Made by a program: the position numbers and the translations under genes. A stretch of DNA of 64,000 nt from Trichothermofontia sichuanensis B231 (GTDB lineage: Bacteria > Cyanobacteriota > Cyanobacteriia > B231). The notes beneath the pieces are model-generated. The model did no database searches. It saw nothing but the letters and a program-made list of their open reading frames with translations, and was not told where the DNA came from. This document shows positions 1-10,177 of this stretch, piece after piece. The stretch is taken from assembly GCF_026240635.1 (NCBI RefSeq), contig NZ_CP110848.1, positions 2,517,501-2,581,500 of the forward strand, in the 5' to 3' direction. How positions within the stretch are numbered: the first letter of the stretch is position 1; each line of letters starts with the position of its first letter.

Positions 1-752
<752 letters not shown>

Positions 753-830
753 CAACACATCGTTAATTTGACTACCAATTCAACCTCTCTCTATGCAGTC
801 TTGATGGTCTCTGTGATTGCCATCAGTGCT

Positions 831-949
831 TTGCTGGTGAGTATGGCGGTGTGGAACCACGCCGAACCCATCCCGAACTCGGTGGTGAAACGCATCTGCG
901 GCGACGATAGTTGGAGGGTCGCCTCCCGCTAAAATAGCTCCTCGCCAGC
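831..949 (+). rRNA. rrf: 5S ribosomal RNA
   Basis: This lies about 80 bases after the 23S end, in the usual rrn order. It has the hallmark 5S segments CCCATCCCGAACTCGG and the cyanobacterial-style 3' part CTAAAATAGCTCCTCGCCAGC. The 5' TTGCTGGTGAG can pair with the 3' CTCGCCAGC to make the terminal helix. The boundaries are good to a few bases. Confidence 0.95.
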
Positions 950-962
950 TCTATTTTGATAC

Positions 963-1012
963 AGGGAGAGTGCTCAGTTGATGAGTTTCTCTCCCTCTAG
1001 GCTTTTAAATTT
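963..1012 (+). terminator. rrn operon terminator hairpin
   Basis: AGGGAGAG at 963-970 pairs perfectly with CTCTCCCT at 989-996 around an 18-base loop. A T-rich tail (CTTTTAAATTT) follows. It lies just after 5S and before the next gene, so it probably ends the rRNA transcript. Confidence 0.6.
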
Positions 1013-1077
1013 CTGCAAAGGACCAAGGACGCTGAAGATGTACGGGGTATTAAGGTACATTAAAAGGGAAAGTTGGC

Positions 1078-1347
1078 GTGGGTAATCTGATGGTAAGTCC
1101 TGAAGAAACAGGTATAAGTCTAAATCCCTGGAACTATAAGCCTTGGTGGTGTCAACCCTGGTCGATCCTGTTAACAGGTGTGGGGCTGATTGCGGGTAGC
1201 TGGCTATTACTCCATCGCTTGTGGGTAACGGGATTAGTGGCTGTGCCAGTGCTCAGTTGGATGGTTTTTTTTCTGCTGATCTGGCCACGGCTGGTGGTGC
1301 GATCGCTGTCGGCTTTGTCCCCAGACGCTTCCCTGCGCCGCAACTAG
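1078..1347 (+). CDS. small two-helix membrane protein (DUF6737-like)
   Basis: An 89-residue protein with a tryptophan-rich N-terminal motif NPWNYKPWWCQPWSILLTG, followed by two closely spaced hydrophobic segments (about residues 27-47 and 50-68). The motif resembles a small membrane protein family conserved in cyanobacteria (DUF6737, from memory). No function is known to me. The open frame starts with GTG at 1078; an in-frame ATG at 1090 is an equally good start and would give MVSPEETG. It is followed 58 bases later by the radical SAM gene on the same strand, so the two may be co-transcribed. Confidence 0.7.
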   Translation: MGNLMVSPEETGISLNPWNYKPWWCQPWSILLTGVGLIAGSWLLLHRLWVTGLVAVPVLSWMVFFLLIWPRLVVRSLSALSPDASLRRN

Positions 1348-1405
1348 TCTTTGTCATCTCGGCACAGTCCGGTAGGCTGTATAGATACCATAACGATTGT
1401 GATCG

Positions 1406-2737
1406 ATGCGTGAAGTCTCCATTCGTCCTGCCCTGATTACCCGTGTACTACCTGATTCAATTGCGGAGGAAATTGGCTTTGAAGTTGGCGATCGCTTGGT
1501 GGCGATTAATGGGCAACGTCCGCGTGACCTGATTGACTATCGTTTCCTCTGTGCTGATGAAATTTTGAACTTAGAAGTTCTGGATGCCCAGGGCGAAACC
1601 CATTGGGTGGAAATTGAAAAGGACTATGATGATGATTTAGGACTGGAATTTGAGACAGCGTTGTTTGATGGCCTGATCCAGTGTAATAACCGCTGTCCCT
1701 TTTGCTTTATTGATCAGCAACCCCCCGGTAAACGGGAAAGTCTCTATTACAAAGATGATGACTACCGGTTGAGCTTTCTCTATGGCAGTTATTTAACCCT
1801 CACGAATTTGACCGATCGCGAATGGCAACGCATTGAGCAATTGCGACTATCGCCGCTCTACGTGTCGGTTCATGCGACGGAGCCAGACGTGCGCATCCGG
1901 TTACTGAAAAATCCGCGGGCGGGTCAAATTTTGCAACAGTTGCAGTGGTTTGAGGAACGGCATCTCCAAATTCATGCTCAGGTTGTCGTTTGTCCGGGAA
2001 TTAACGATGGTTCCCATCTGGAGCAAACCCTACGGGATTTGGCCCAGTTCCACCAAGGTGATATTCCCACTGTTACTTCGGTGGCAATTGTTCCTGTTGG
2101 CCTGACCCGCTTTCGGCCTACTGAGGATGAGTTGATCGCCGTTAGCCCTACTAAGGCCCAGGAAGTGATCACCCAGGTACAGGCTTTGCAGGCCGAGTTT
2201 CTGCAACAATTGGGGACCCATTTTGCTTGGTTAGCGGATGAATGGTTCCTGATTGGGGGTGTCGATCTTCCCCTGGCATCGGATTACGAAGATTATCCCC
2301 AACTGGATAACGGTGTTGGCTCGATCCGCCAATTTCTCCAGGCATTTGAGCTGGCAGCTCGCCAGCTTCCCCAGCAGGTAACCCCGCCGCGTCGGCTGAC
2401 TTGGGTTGTGGGTAATGCGGTGGAGCAAGCGTTTCAGACGATTGTTCAGCGTTTAAACCAGGTGCAGGGACTGACGATCGACCTGATAGCGCTGAAAAGT
2501 GATTACTGGGGTCAGGGCATTTCTGTGACGGGCCTCCTCACAGGGCAAGATCTACTTCAGGGACTCCAGCAGCGGGACTTGGGCGATCGCGTTCTCATCC
2601 CAACCGTCATGCTGAAGCAGGGGGAGACTTGTTTCCTCGACGACATGACCCTATCAGAATTGTCCCAGTACCTCAAAGTTGACCTGGTAACGGTTGCAGG
2701 AGTTGAAGGCTTGATTCAAGCGTGCCTGCACGCCTGA
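1406..2737 (+). CDS. cyanobacterial radical SAM protein with PDZ and DUF512 domains (TIGR03279 type)
   Basis: A 443-residue protein. An N-terminal PDZ-like domain (residues 1-70, with GDRLVAINGQRPRD) precedes a region with the cysteine motif CNNRCPFCF near residue 92, which would bind a 4Fe-4S cluster in radical SAM fashion. The C-terminal half matches the DUF512 family, with GVDLPLASDYEDYPQLDNG as a recognisable segment. The combination is typical of the TIGR03279 family of putative FeS oxidoreductases found throughout cyanobacteria. The substrate is unknown. The ATG start at 1406 gives the PDZ domain directly, and the length is normal for the family. Confidence 0.88.
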   Translation: MREVSIRPALITRVLPDSIAEEIGFEVGDRLVAINGQRPRDLIDYRFLCADEILNLEVLDAQGETHWVEIEKDYDDDLGLEFETALFDGLIQCNNRCPFCFIDQQPPGKRESLYYKDDDYRLSFLYGSYLTLTNLTDREWQRIEQLRLSPLYVSVHATEPDVRIRLLKNPRAGQILQQLQWFEERHLQIHAQVVVCPGINDGSHLEQTLRDLAQFHQGDIPTVTSVAIVPVGLTRFRPTEDELIAVSPTKAQEVITQVQALQAEFLQQLGTHFAWLADEWFLIGGVDLPLASDYEDYPQLDNGVGSIRQFLQAFELAARQLPQQVTPPRRLTWVVGNAVEQAFQTIVQRLNQVQGLTIDLIALKSDYWGQGISVTGLLTGQDLLQGLQQRDLGDRVLIPTVMLKQGETCFLDDMTLSELSQYLKVDLVTVAGVEGLIQACLHA

Positions 2738-2786
2738 CCCCTGTCAAACAGCAGCAAGAAAAACGCAGCGAACAGCGAATCCATCA

Positions 2787-2840
2787 GCTTTTCTCTTTTC
2801 TCTTTCCTGTTCCCTGTTTTCTGTTCCCTGTTCCCTCTTG
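2787..2840. repeat. pyrimidine-rich short repeat tract (TTCCCTGT-like)
   Basis: A short tract built of repeated CTGTTCCCTGTT-type units between two convergent genes. Similar words recur at 9961-9985 and, reversed, at 47650-47685. No coding potential is evident. Confidence 0.5.
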
Positions 2841-2845
2841 CCCCT

Positions 2846-3670
2846 CTACGACTTACCCAATTCCCGCGATCGCCGATAGGCTGCTTGTACCGCTTCGATC
2901 AGGGCCGATCGCAATCCCTGTTGTTCCAATTGGGCAATCCCCGCGATTGTTGTCCCCCCCGGACTCGTTACCCGATCCTTCAGTTGAGCGGGATGCATTC
3001 CTGTAGTTTGTAATAATTCAGCCGTTCCTTGCACCGTTTTGAGCGTCAATTGCAGCGCTACGGGGCGTGCCAACCCGGCAGCAACCCCGCCATCTGCCAA
3101 CGCTTCGATGACGATCGCCACATAACCTGGCCCTGATCCCGATAGGGCTGTCACCGCATCCATTGCCGACTCTGGTAACTCCACGACTTCGCCGACTGCC
3201 CCAAAAATCTGCTGGGCCTGGGTTAACTGTTCCGGCGTGACCAAGGCATTGGCCGTGATCGCCGTTATGCCTGCCCCCACGATCGCGGGCGTATTAGGCA
3301 TGGCCCGAATCACTGGATATTGGGGAAAGGCCGTTTCTAAATGGCTCAGGGTCACTCCCGCCAAGATCGAAATGATTAACGAGAAGGGAGGTTGCTGTTG
3401 TGTCAAACAGTCAGTAATTTCGACCGCGACCTGATCCAGAATTTGTGGTTTGATCGCCAGCAATAATACGCTAGGATTGGCCGCCACCACTGCTCGATTA
3501 TCTAAAGTCGTTCGCACACCGTACTGCTGCTGCAAAAGCTGACAGCGATCCGCCGCCCGATCGCTGACCAGTACCTGCTCTGGGGCATACAGTTGGCAGC
3601 GCAACAGGCGGGATATGAGTGCTTCACCCATCACCCCGCCACCAATTACGCCAAATTGTACGGACGACAT
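2846..3670 (-). CDS. proC: pyrroline-5-carboxylate reductase
   Basis: Catalyses the last step of proline synthesis, reducing 1-pyrroline-5-carboxylate with NAD(P)H in the cytoplasm. The 274-residue length is normal. The Rossmann dinucleotide-binding motif GVIGGGVMGEAL is at residues 8-19. The characteristic segments RAMPNTPAIVGAG (near 120) and ALSGSGPGYV (near 172) are present, and the C-terminal SPGGTT motif is intact. It is last in a leftward block after sepF (93 bases away), an order conserved in cyanobacteria downstream of pipX and pipY. The start is ATG; no clear Shine-Dalgarno is visible. Confidence 0.96.
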   Translation of the reverse strand: MSSVQFGVIGGGVMGEALISRLLRCQLYAPEQVLVSDRAADRCQLLQQQYGVRTTLDNRAVVAANPSVLLLAIKPQILDQVAVEITDCLTQQQPPFSLIISILAGVTLSHLETAFPQYPVIRAMPNTPAIVGAGITAITANALVTPEQLTQAQQIFGAVGEVVELPESAMDAVTALSGSGPGYVAIVIEALADGGVAAGLARPVALQLTLKTVQGTAELLQTTGMHPAQLKDRVTSPGGTTIAGIAQLEQQGLRSALIEAVQAAYRRSRELGKS

Positions 3671-3763
3671 AGTTATGCAGCGTCAACTCACATCAAAAAT
3701 TAGCCTTAGCAAACCTTAGCTTTAGCAATTTAGGTACCCCTCGGCCAACACCTAGCCCCAGGG

Positions 3764-4339
3764 CTACTGAGCCATCCGTACTTGTTCAGCCGTCCAAGCG
3801 GGGGTGGGGGTCGCGGGACGAGGCCGGGCTGCGGGTTGAGGGGCTTCGTGAATCACGCCAGCATGGGTACTGACCTGCACACAGTTGGGCGTGAAGAGGA
3901 AAATACTCTCACCAATCCGTTCTTGGTGGCCATCAATGGCATAGGTCCCACCTGCCACAAAATCGACGGCCCGCTGGGCTTGATCTGGATCCATCATCGT
4001 CAGGTTCAGGACCACCGTCTTGCGTTCGCGCAGCGCCTGAATCGTCTGCGGCATTTCTTCAAACGATCGCGGTTCCAACACCAATACTTCCGTAAAACCA
4101 GCTGCTCCCGGCATCCCAATGACATTATTCATAGTTGAGTTGATTCCTGAGGTTGCGACTCCTGCCCGTTCCCGCATCCGACGAGGGTTCCGAGGTTCCT
4201 CCTCCATGATAGGTTGAGGCGTCTCTTCCTGGTACATCCCTTGGTAGTCCTCACCACCTAGATCGTCATCATAGTACTCGTACTCGGCGGCATCGCTCAG
4301 GCCGACAAAGTCGCGTAACTTTGTGAAAATCGTATTCAC
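3764..4339 (-). CDS. sepF: cell division protein SepF (YlmF/Cdv2)
   Basis: SepF binds FtsZ and ties it to the membrane at the division site. The N-terminal amphipathic segment ([13 protein letters not shown]) is the expected membrane anchor. An acidic, tyrosine-rich linker follows. The C-terminal globular domain carries the family motifs [20 protein letters not shown] and [12 protein letters not shown] chose the GTG at 4339 because GGAG (minus strand, 4351-4348) lies 8 bases upstream and the protein then begins like other SepF proteins. A GTG three codons earlier (4348) is too close to that site. It neighbours proC, and pipY and pipX lie upstream across a long gap. Confidence 0.94.
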   Translation of the reverse strand: MNTIFTKLRDFVGLSDAAEYEYYDDDLGGEDYQGMYQEETPQPIMEEEPRNPRRMRERAGVATSGINSTMNNVIGMPGAAGFTEVLVLEPRSFEEMPQTIQALRERKTVVLNLTMMDPDQAQRAVDFVAGGTYAIDGHQERIGESIFLFTPNCVQVSTHAGVIHEAPQPAARPRPATPTPAWTAEQVRMAQ

Positions 4340-4348
4340 AGTCCACAC

Positions 4349-5015
4349 TCCATTCCAACTAACGTTGACTCAAGGAAGACAATTACGATGATCGGGGGAA
4401 ACAACGAGGCTTTCTAGCAAGAAATCAACGCCGAACCGTTTGAGGTTATTGTCCCGGATAAGCCCCTGATAGCTGGGCGCATCTGCCCACTTCCCTGGCC
4501 TTATCCCTAATCCGTGACCACACTGTATTCCAAATCAGCCAAATTGTAACCCGACTTTCGCAAGAACGCTGCTACCCAAGGAAAAAATCTTTCCAAACTG
4601 CCGAGAGTTTCTAACTCCCAAGCCAGCCCTCCGCAGGTTACCTGACCTTCACTGGCTGATCCTCAAGCCGAGGAGCAACCCGCTACCCATCCCATTAACC
4701 GAAATGTCCTAGATAGGTAACTCTACTCGGTAGCAACTTGCAAACGCAATCGGCATCTAAAGGTGCGATTATCCTACTGGCACTATTCCAAATTAGCAAG
4801 GGGGGTAAACCCCTTAGCCCAAAATAATCAAATAAGTTCATGAACACTTGTTAACAAGCCTACTTTTGCAAGAATCTTAAGTAAATCTAAAGAAGAATCT
4901 ACAAAAAATGGCCACTGTACGGTTGCAAGTGCTCCTACCGTAAATGCCCCACTTTATGCCTGCAATTGTAGGGGATGAAATCGGGTTAAAAAATTAAGAT
5001 TTTATTTATAACAGG
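4349..5015. other. long non-coding gap between pipY and sepF
   Basis: About 670 bases with no convincing gene. It probably holds the sepF-proC promoter and leader. Two possible structures are visible. GGATAAG (4456-4462) pairs with CTTATCC (4500-4506) around an inner TGGGC/GCCCA hairpin (4474-4489). TACGGT (4918-4923) pairs with ACCGTA (4937-4942), just beyond pipY. No known riboswitch was recognised. Confidence 0.5.
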
Positions 5016-5699
5016 CTATGTTCGCTCTCCAAAGAGAACCCGTCCCAATCGGATCATTGTGGCGCCAGCGGGTACGGCTAGGTGATAGTCACCCGACATT
5101 CCCATGGAAAGTTCCTCAAATTTCAGGTGAGACCAGGGTTGTTGCTGAAGGTGGGTGGTCAAGGCTTTGGCTTGTGCAAAGGTGTTCCGACTCTCAGTAT
5201 CGGTTAATCCTTGGGGCAGAATGGTCATAATCCCGCGAATTCGCAAATGCTGACAGCGATCGAGATCGGGTAATTGGGCCTGTAGGTCTGGTACACTCCA
5301 GCCATATTTGCTGGGATCGGGTAAAAATTTTACCTGGAGGCACAGGTTAGGGCAGTAGCCTTGCTGCTGGGCAATGTGATCAAGTTGCTGGGCTAGTTTG
5401 AGGCTATCGATCGCATGAATCCACTGAAAGTGTTGCATGGCTTTCGTCGCCTTATTACTTTGCAGGTGACCGATGAAGTGCCAGGTGATATCTGATAGGT
5501 CATGAAGTTCAGCTTGTTTTGCCAGAGCCTCCTGTAAGCGGCTTTCACCAAAGTCGCGTATTCCCGTGGTGTAAGCAACCCGCATCAGATCGGTGGGGAC
5601 TGCTTTGGTCACGGCGATCAACCGGACTGTGGGGGGCAGTTGGGCCTGAATTTGGGTAATGCGATCGCGCACGGCGGCTGGTGGCAGGAAGTGACTCAT
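5016..5699 (-). CDS. pipY: PLP-binding protein PipY (YggS/PLPBP family)
   Basis: Member of the YggS/COG0325 family, which holds pyridoxal phosphate and affects vitamin B6 and amino/keto-acid balance without a known enzymatic reaction. The PLP lysine is in RLIAVTKAVP near the N terminus. The C-terminal half has ELSMGMSGDYHLAVPAGATMIRLGRVLFG, the family signature around the phosphate site. The frame is open up to 5762, but the ATG at 5699 (MSHFLPPAAVRDRI) matches the family start and length (227 residues). It lies directly downstream of pipX, the partnership that gives the protein its cyanobacterial name. Confidence 0.94.
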   Translation of the reverse strand: MSHFLPPAAVRDRITQIQAQLPPTVRLIAVTKAVPTDLMRVAYTTGIRDFGESRLQEALAKQAELHDLSDITWHFIGHLQSNKATKAMQHFQWIHAIDSLKLAQQLDHIAQQQGYCPNLCLQVKFLPDPSKYGWSVPDLQAQLPDLDRCQHLRIRGIMTILPQGLTDTESRNTFAQAKALTTHLQQQPWSHLKFEELSMGMSGDYHLAVPAGATMIRLGRVLFGERT

Positions 5700-5849
5700 A
5701 GAACCCGATCGGGGCGAGACTGTAAAAAACCTTAACCGAAAGTTGCACAAATGGCTACTCAAATTGGTTCGCGCATCTGAGCGGAGGCAGGTACGTCCTC
5801 GGCGCTAGGTTGGGTCGAAAACCCGTAGGATGTTGGGGTGATACCGGCG

Positions 5850-6119
5850 CTATTGGAAGGTTTGCTTGTGAATAATCTGGAGTTGCTCAAGCTCTTTGGG
5901 ATCTCCCATCCGGCGCAGCAGGCGTAAGCGACTTTCAACCAGGATACGGGCATCACTTCTACCAATTGGTTCAAACCGGATGCCATTCCCAGCATTAGTG
6001 ACCAGGAAGAACAAGCGTTGGGCGTAGAGCGTGGCAAACAGTTCCTGAGTTTCCTCAATCACACAAACTCGGTACAGCAAACCAAAGGTGGGATGGTTGA
6101 GATAGATCTCGCTACTCAT
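5850..6119 (-). CDS. pipX: NtcA co-activator PipX
   Basis: PipX switches between the signalling protein PII and the nitrogen regulator NtcA, so it links carbon/nitrogen status to transcription. The protein is 89 residues, the usual size. It has the Tudor-like N-terminal half (YLNHPTFGLLYRVCVIEE) and the helical C-terminal half (RLRLLRRMGDPKELEQLQ). The family is confined to cyanobacteria, so this is a strong organism marker. It is first in the pipX-pipY pair. No clear NtcA box (GTA-N8-TAC) was found in the 160 bases upstream. Confidence 0.96.
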   Translation of the reverse strand: MSSEIYLNHPTFGLLYRVCVIEETQELFATLYAQRLFFLVTNAGNGIRFEPIGRSDARILVESRLRLLRRMGDPKELEQLQIIHKQTFQ

Positions 6120-6279
6120 GCCAAGGGACTAACGTGAAGGGGGGCATAGAAACTGAACGGTTGACTAAAGGGTTAACCCAACGTCTGACTGAGCTTCTTG
6201 ATAATAGTGGTTGGAATAAGCACATGGCAAATTATCGGGCGATGCAGGTTAGCGAAATTCAGGGGATTGAGTGTAGGCA

Positions 6280-6711
6280 TTACGGCAAGCAGATGAGAAT
6301 AGCGCTGGCGATCGCATAGTGCCCGTCGTGACTCAAGCTGAGTTGCCATTGGCAGGTTGACCAGGTAGCCGCTAAGAATTGGGCGGTTGGTCCGTATAGG
6401 CAAACCGCGGGGGCACCACTGGCTTGACGTTGAATTTCAACGTCGCGATAGTTAATTCCCCGCCAGCCCGTTCCCAAAGCTTTAACCACCGCTTCCTTGG
6501 CAGCCCAACGGGCCGCTAGATGGTTAATCACCTGGGGTGGGGGGGCAGTCAGCGAGGCAGAGGGACGATCAGTTTCTGGAGCTAGGGTTAGGCCACAGGC
6601 TTGTTGTTCCGCGATCGTGTAAATACGCTGTAAGAAGCGATATCCGAACCGCTGCACCGCATCACGGATGCGAGGAACATAAACGAGATCAGTACCTAAT
6701 CGAATTTCCAA
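6280..6711 (-). CDS. acpS: holo-[acyl-carrier-protein] synthase
   Basis: Transfers 4'-phosphopantetheine from coenzyme A to acyl carrier protein, required for fatty acid synthesis. The magnesium-binding motif GTDLVYVPRI is at residues 6-15, and the second catalytic motif, AARWAAKEAVVKALGTG, is near 67-83. The length of 143 is slightly above the usual 120-130 because of a short proline-rich insert near residues 45-60. The start is TTG at 6711; an in-frame stop lies three codons upstream, so no longer form is possible. No good Shine-Dalgarno is visible. Confidence 0.94.
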   Translation of the reverse strand: MEIRLGTDLVYVPRIRDAVQRFGYRFLQRIYTIAEQQACGLTLAPETDRPSASLTAPPPQVINHLAARWAAKEAVVKALGTGWRGINYRDVEIQRQASGAPAVCLYGPTAQFLAATWSTCQWQLSLSHDGHYAIASAILICLP

Positions 6712-6799
6712 GCGTTTTTAACCTGATATGCCTGTTAATTGGATGTCTGTTTTATACCTGTCAATCTTTTATGCCTGTTAATCGCTGAAACTCACTAGG

Positions 6800-6935
6800 A
6801 AATGGAAATATCCCAGTATGGCAACAGGCAGCCCTCGTCCCTTAACCCCTGCCCCCCTGCCAATGGGGGGGTGGGCAAGGGGAGACCGGATCCTCTCGCC
6901 TGCTCTGGGAGAGGGATTTAAAGTGAGGGTCGCCA
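6800..6935. repeat. dispersed repeat, family B-like core fragment
   Basis: A diverged copy of the repeat core seen at 17767-17961 and 57266-57485. It contains AAGGGGAGACCGGATCC and the hairpin half CTGCTCTGGGAGAGGGATTT. Neither the CAG..TTTACC ends nor flanking TA could be recognised, so it is a fragment or an eroded copy. Confidence 0.5.
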
Positions 6936-7064
6936 AAGTAGAAGGCACCCTAAGGAATTTCTCCATCTCTCGTAATTAGGTCAGGCTGATAATGCAACAT
7001 TAGAAGTTCATCGTATCAGGTCTAGTTCCCCATAGATGAGCCAGTATAGAGTTCCTCAACAATT

Positions 7065-7098
7065 GTCAATTGAATTGGTCAGTTGAATTGTCAATGGG
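7065..7098. repeat. 13-bp tandem repeat
   Basis: GTCAATTGAATTG (7065-7077) is followed directly by GTCAGTTGAATTG (7078-7090) and the start of a third unit (GTCAAT). It lies 54-87 bases beyond the stop codon of the CbiQ-like gene. Confidence 0.6.
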
Positions 7099-7151
7099 AG
7101 CATTCCTTGGAACCTACCTGCTGGAAGTGGGTGAGGTTGGCTAGTCCATTG

Positions 7152-8135
7152 CTAGGATACTGTGCCACTGAGTAACCGTGCGCCCCAAAGCAGCACTAGG
7201 GCAACAATCGCCAACCAGTCGCCCCGACGCAGCCGTGCCTGATGCCATTGCACCCGATGGCGATCGGGGCTGGTAAATCCCCGGACTTTCATGGCACTGG
7301 CAATTTGCTCGGCCCGCAGGAGTAAATTTTTCAGCAACCGTTCCGCTAGGGTCATCCACAGGTTAATTGCCCGTGCCCATCCCAACTTTTTCCAGTTGAT
7401 GGCCCGTGTGCGGACAGCGCGGACCAAGTTCTGGACTTCTTCGAGCACGAGCGGGATAAACCGCAACGACAGGGTCAGGGTGAGGGCAATTTCGGTGACT
7501 GGCCAGTGGAGGCGTCGGAGGGGGGCCATCAGGTCTTCTAACCCGGCGGTGATTTCCTCGGGAGCGGTGGTTAGGAGGTAGAGATTGGTGCTGTAGATCA
7601 GCGTAAAAATCAGAGTACTGACCCGCAAGCCCAGATCAAAGCTGCGACGGGTGACGGTGAAAGGGCCTTGTTTCAATAACACATACCGATAGTGGGTTGG
7701 CTGAGGTAATGCCTCGGTTGAAGCAGTCGGACTGGCGGAGGAGGTCGATCGGCAAAGGGGGGCGTACCAGGGACACCGAGGGGTAGGGGGTGGGAGTGTC
7801 GTTTGCGCAGCTAGGTCCAGGGAATGGGCAGGTAACCGGGGTTGGGAATTGACCGCAAGGCCGTCGGGGGCGACTGCAGTTAAGACAAACACTAGGATTG
7901 ATAGGGTGAGCAACCAGCCCATCTGCTGCCGCCAGACGCGGGTAGGGATCATGGCTAAGAAGGTGATTCCTATTAATAACCCTACGAGGATCAAGCGCCA
8001 AGCCGCTGAGGCCAGAATCGGTGCCGCCAGAAAGGTCATTAACCAGGCCAGCTTCACCCTGGCGTCGAGGCGGTGGAGCCAGGTGATGGGTTGTTCCAGG
8101 TACAGTCCCAGGGGCAGCGATCGCAGCAGATCCAT
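7152..8135 (-). CDS. CbiQ/EcfT-type energy-coupling permease
   Basis: A transmembrane component of an energy-coupling-factor transporter. It would couple ATPase subunits to a substrate-binding S-component for a vitamin or metal. Four to five hydrophobic segments are visible (about residues 28-48, 50-66, 75-93, 172-192 and near the C terminus). The family's cytoplasmic coupling helices are recognisable in RAINWKKLGWARAI and AEQIASAMKVRGF, the latter holding the arginine-glycine motif of the EcfT family. No ATPase or S-component gene is nearby, so the substrate cannot be inferred. It lies 72 bases after der on the same strand. Confidence 0.85.
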   Translation of the reverse strand: MDLLRSLPLGLYLEQPITWLHRLDARVKLAWLMTFLAAPILASAAWRLILVGLLIGITFLAMIPTRVWRQQMGWLLTLSILVFVLTAVAPDGLAVNSQPRLPAHSLDLAAQTTLPPPTPRCPWYAPLCRSTSSASPTASTEALPQPTHYRYVLLKQGPFTVTRRSFDLGLRVSTLIFTLIYSTNLYLLTTAPEEITAGLEDLMAPLRRLHWPVTEIALTLTLSLRFIPLVLEEVQNLVRAVRTRAINWKKLGWARAINLWMTLAERLLKNLLLRAEQIASAMKVRGFTSPDRHRVQWHQARLRRGDWLAIVALVLLWGARLLSGTVS

Positions 8136-8207
8136 ATCTGTCTACATATCTATATGGAAGTTGAAATAGATATTGAAATTGAAATAGAAGTTCAATCGGG
8201 AGGGTAA

Positions 8208-9569
8208 TCACACGCGGGTGGCTCGGTTGACGCCTTCACGCGCTACATCGCGTTCCCGCTTACCGCGCCAGAGCAGCCGTAGGGGAGTCCCTGTAAACCC
8301 TAGGGACTTGCGGAATTGTTGGGCAATATAGCGACGATAGCCCTCATTAAATCGCTGGGGATCGTTAACAAATAAGGCGATCGTTGGGGGTTGAGTGCTC
8401 ACTTGGGTGCCGTAGTAAATTTTCCCCTGCCGACCCTGGCGATTGGTAGGTGGGGTATGCCAACGGATGGCTTCTTGCAGGACTTCATTAATGACAGCGG
8501 TGGACACCCGGCGCTGGTGCTGCTCGGCTACCCGATCAACCGCCTCCAGCACTTTTTCAACGCGCTTGCCGGTTTTGGCGCTGATAAAGACCATTTCGGC
8601 CCAGTCAAGGAAATAGAGACGGCTGCGCAGCGATCGCTCATACTCGTAAATGCTGTAGGAATCCTTCTCAACAGCATCCCACTTGTTAATAACCAGCACA
8701 CACCCCCGACCCTCATCAGCAATATGGCCTGCCAACCGCTGGTCCTGTTCTGTGACGCCTTCGAGAACATCAATCACTAGCAGTACGACATCTGAGCGCT
8801 GAATCGCCTTGAGGGCACGGTTGACCCCGAAGAATTCTGGGCCATACTCCACACTTTTGCGCTTACGAATCCCAGCAGTATCAATCAGGCGATAGGGTTT
8901 ATCTCGATAGCTCACCACCGTATCGATCGCGTCCCGGGTTGTACCGGAAATGGGGCTGACGATCGCTCGACTTTCGCCCACCAGCGCATTCAACAGACTG
9001 GACTTACCTGCATTCGGACGACCCACGATCGCTACCTTCAATTCCGGGGTAACCTCAACGTCACTCGGTTCCGGCAGGTAATTCACCAGGGCATCCAGCA
9101 GTTCGCCAGTACCGCTACCGTGGATCGCCGATAGGGGAAAGGGTTCGCCCAGCCCTAGGTTCCAGAATTCTGCCGCTTGGACTAGGCCCTGCTCTGGGGA
9201 TTCGCATTTATTCACCGCCAATAGGATCGGGACCGTTTGTTGTCGGAGCCAATCGGCAATTTCCTGATCCGCTGCGGTGACCCCAGCTTGTCCATCGACC
9301 ACAAAAATGACAGCGGCAGCCTCGGTGATTGCTAGCATCGCCTGTTCCCGAATCAGGGGTAAAAATTCCGTGTCTTCGTCAAACACGAGGCCCCCGGTAT
9401 CCACCACGATGAACTCATGGGCTTGCCAGAAGGCTGGTAGATAGATGCGATCGCGGGTTACGCCCGGTTGGTCATAGACAATAGCCTCGCGGCGACCGGC
9501 TAAGCGGTTGGCAAGGGCAGACTTGCCCACATTTGGGCGACCGACGATCGCGACAATGGGTTGTGGCAT
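8208..9569 (-). CDS. der: ribosome-assembly GTPase Der (EngA)
   Basis: Essential GTPase needed for 50S ribosome maturation. Two tandem G domains are visible: [10 protein letters not shown] near residue 8 with DTGGL and NKCE, and [10 protein letters not shown] near 183 with DTAGI and NKWD. A C-terminal KH-like domain follows (from about 355, with [18 protein letters not shown]). The length of 453 is typical. A strong Shine-Dalgarno, AGGAGG, sits a few bases before the ATG at 9569. The CbiQ-like gene follows downstream. Confidence 0.97.
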   Translation of the reverse strand: MPQPIVAIVGRPNVGKSALANRLAGRREAIVYDQPGVTRDRIYLPAFWQAHEFIVVDTGGLVFDEDTEFLPLIREQAMLAITEAAAVIFVVDGQAGVTAADQEIADWLRQQTVPILLAVNKCESPEQGLVQAAEFWNLGLGEPFPLSAIHGSGTGELLDALVNYLPEPSDVEVTPELKVAIVGRPNAGKSSLLNALVGESRAIVSPISGTTRDAIDTVVSYRDKPYRLIDTAGIRKRKSVEYGPEFFGVNRALKAIQRSDVVLLVIDVLEGVTEQDQRLAGHIADEGRGCVLVINKWDAVEKDSYSIYEYERSLRSRLYFLDWAEMVFISAKTGKRVEKVLEAVDRVAEQHQRRVSTAVINEVLQEAIRWHTPPTNRQGRQGKIYYGTQVSTQPPTIALFVNDPQRFNEGYRRYIAQQFRKSLGFTGTPLRLLWRGKRERDVAREGVNRATRV

Positions 9570-9737
9570 GACTACCCCTCCTGTTCGACTGAGTTTGTGA
9601 TTAAGTGTCTTTATGGCTGGGACCGGGAAGATCCCAAACCTTCATCTTAACCTTGCCCTGCCTTTGTCAGGTCAGCCCTCCCTGGCATCTTCACCGTCAG
9701 CCATTGTGTCAGCCTTCTCCGAGCAGTATCCGATTGG

Positions 9738-10064
9738 GAGAGGGGGTTGGGGGATGAGGGCTGCCGGTCGGAATCAAGAGAGCTAAACCCTAATTGACTG
9801 ACAAAACTCGGACTGCCTGCACCCCCACCCCTCTCCCGCTCTGGGAGAGGTGCTCACGAGCCAGGGGTTGGGGTTAAAGTCCCTTCGCCCCTTGTGGGAG
9901 AAGGGATTGAGGAGTGAGCATAGAGCAGTGAGCAGTGAGAGCAACTGAGTGACTATCTCTGTTTTCTGTTTGCTGTTCTCTCCCCTCGTGAAAGGGGAAA
10001 AGATTGGTCAATCAACCAGGAGCCAAACCTTAACGGTGTACTGAGTCAATTAGGTAAAGGCTAT
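9738..10064. repeat. composite of dispersed repeats (family C inside family B-like sequence)
   Basis: A family C unit runs from TTGACTGACAAAAC (9794) to GGTCAATCAA (ends 10015), an imperfect inverted pair. It is flanked by family B-type sequence: on the left GGGTTGGGGGATGAGGGCTG (from 9745), and on the right CCAAACCTTAACGGTGTACT through GGTAAAGGCTA (about 10023-10063), the family B end. Related words (GAGCTAAACCCTAA and GAGCCAAACCTTAA) border the C unit, as if C had inserted into B. It fills most of the gap between der and the next gene. Confidence 0.55.
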
Positions 10065-10177
10065 CTGTGTGCAAACATGAATCATTATTACCCGCCGATC
10101 GAGTCAGCAATACATCCCTGTAGAATAGGACCTCCATATAAACTGATTTTGATTTTCCGGCATAGGGTAATTACACG

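Noticed and set aside
4349-5015. A riboswitch or known RNA in the pipY-sepF gap
   Set aside because: The two stems are short, and no known consensus could be matched.
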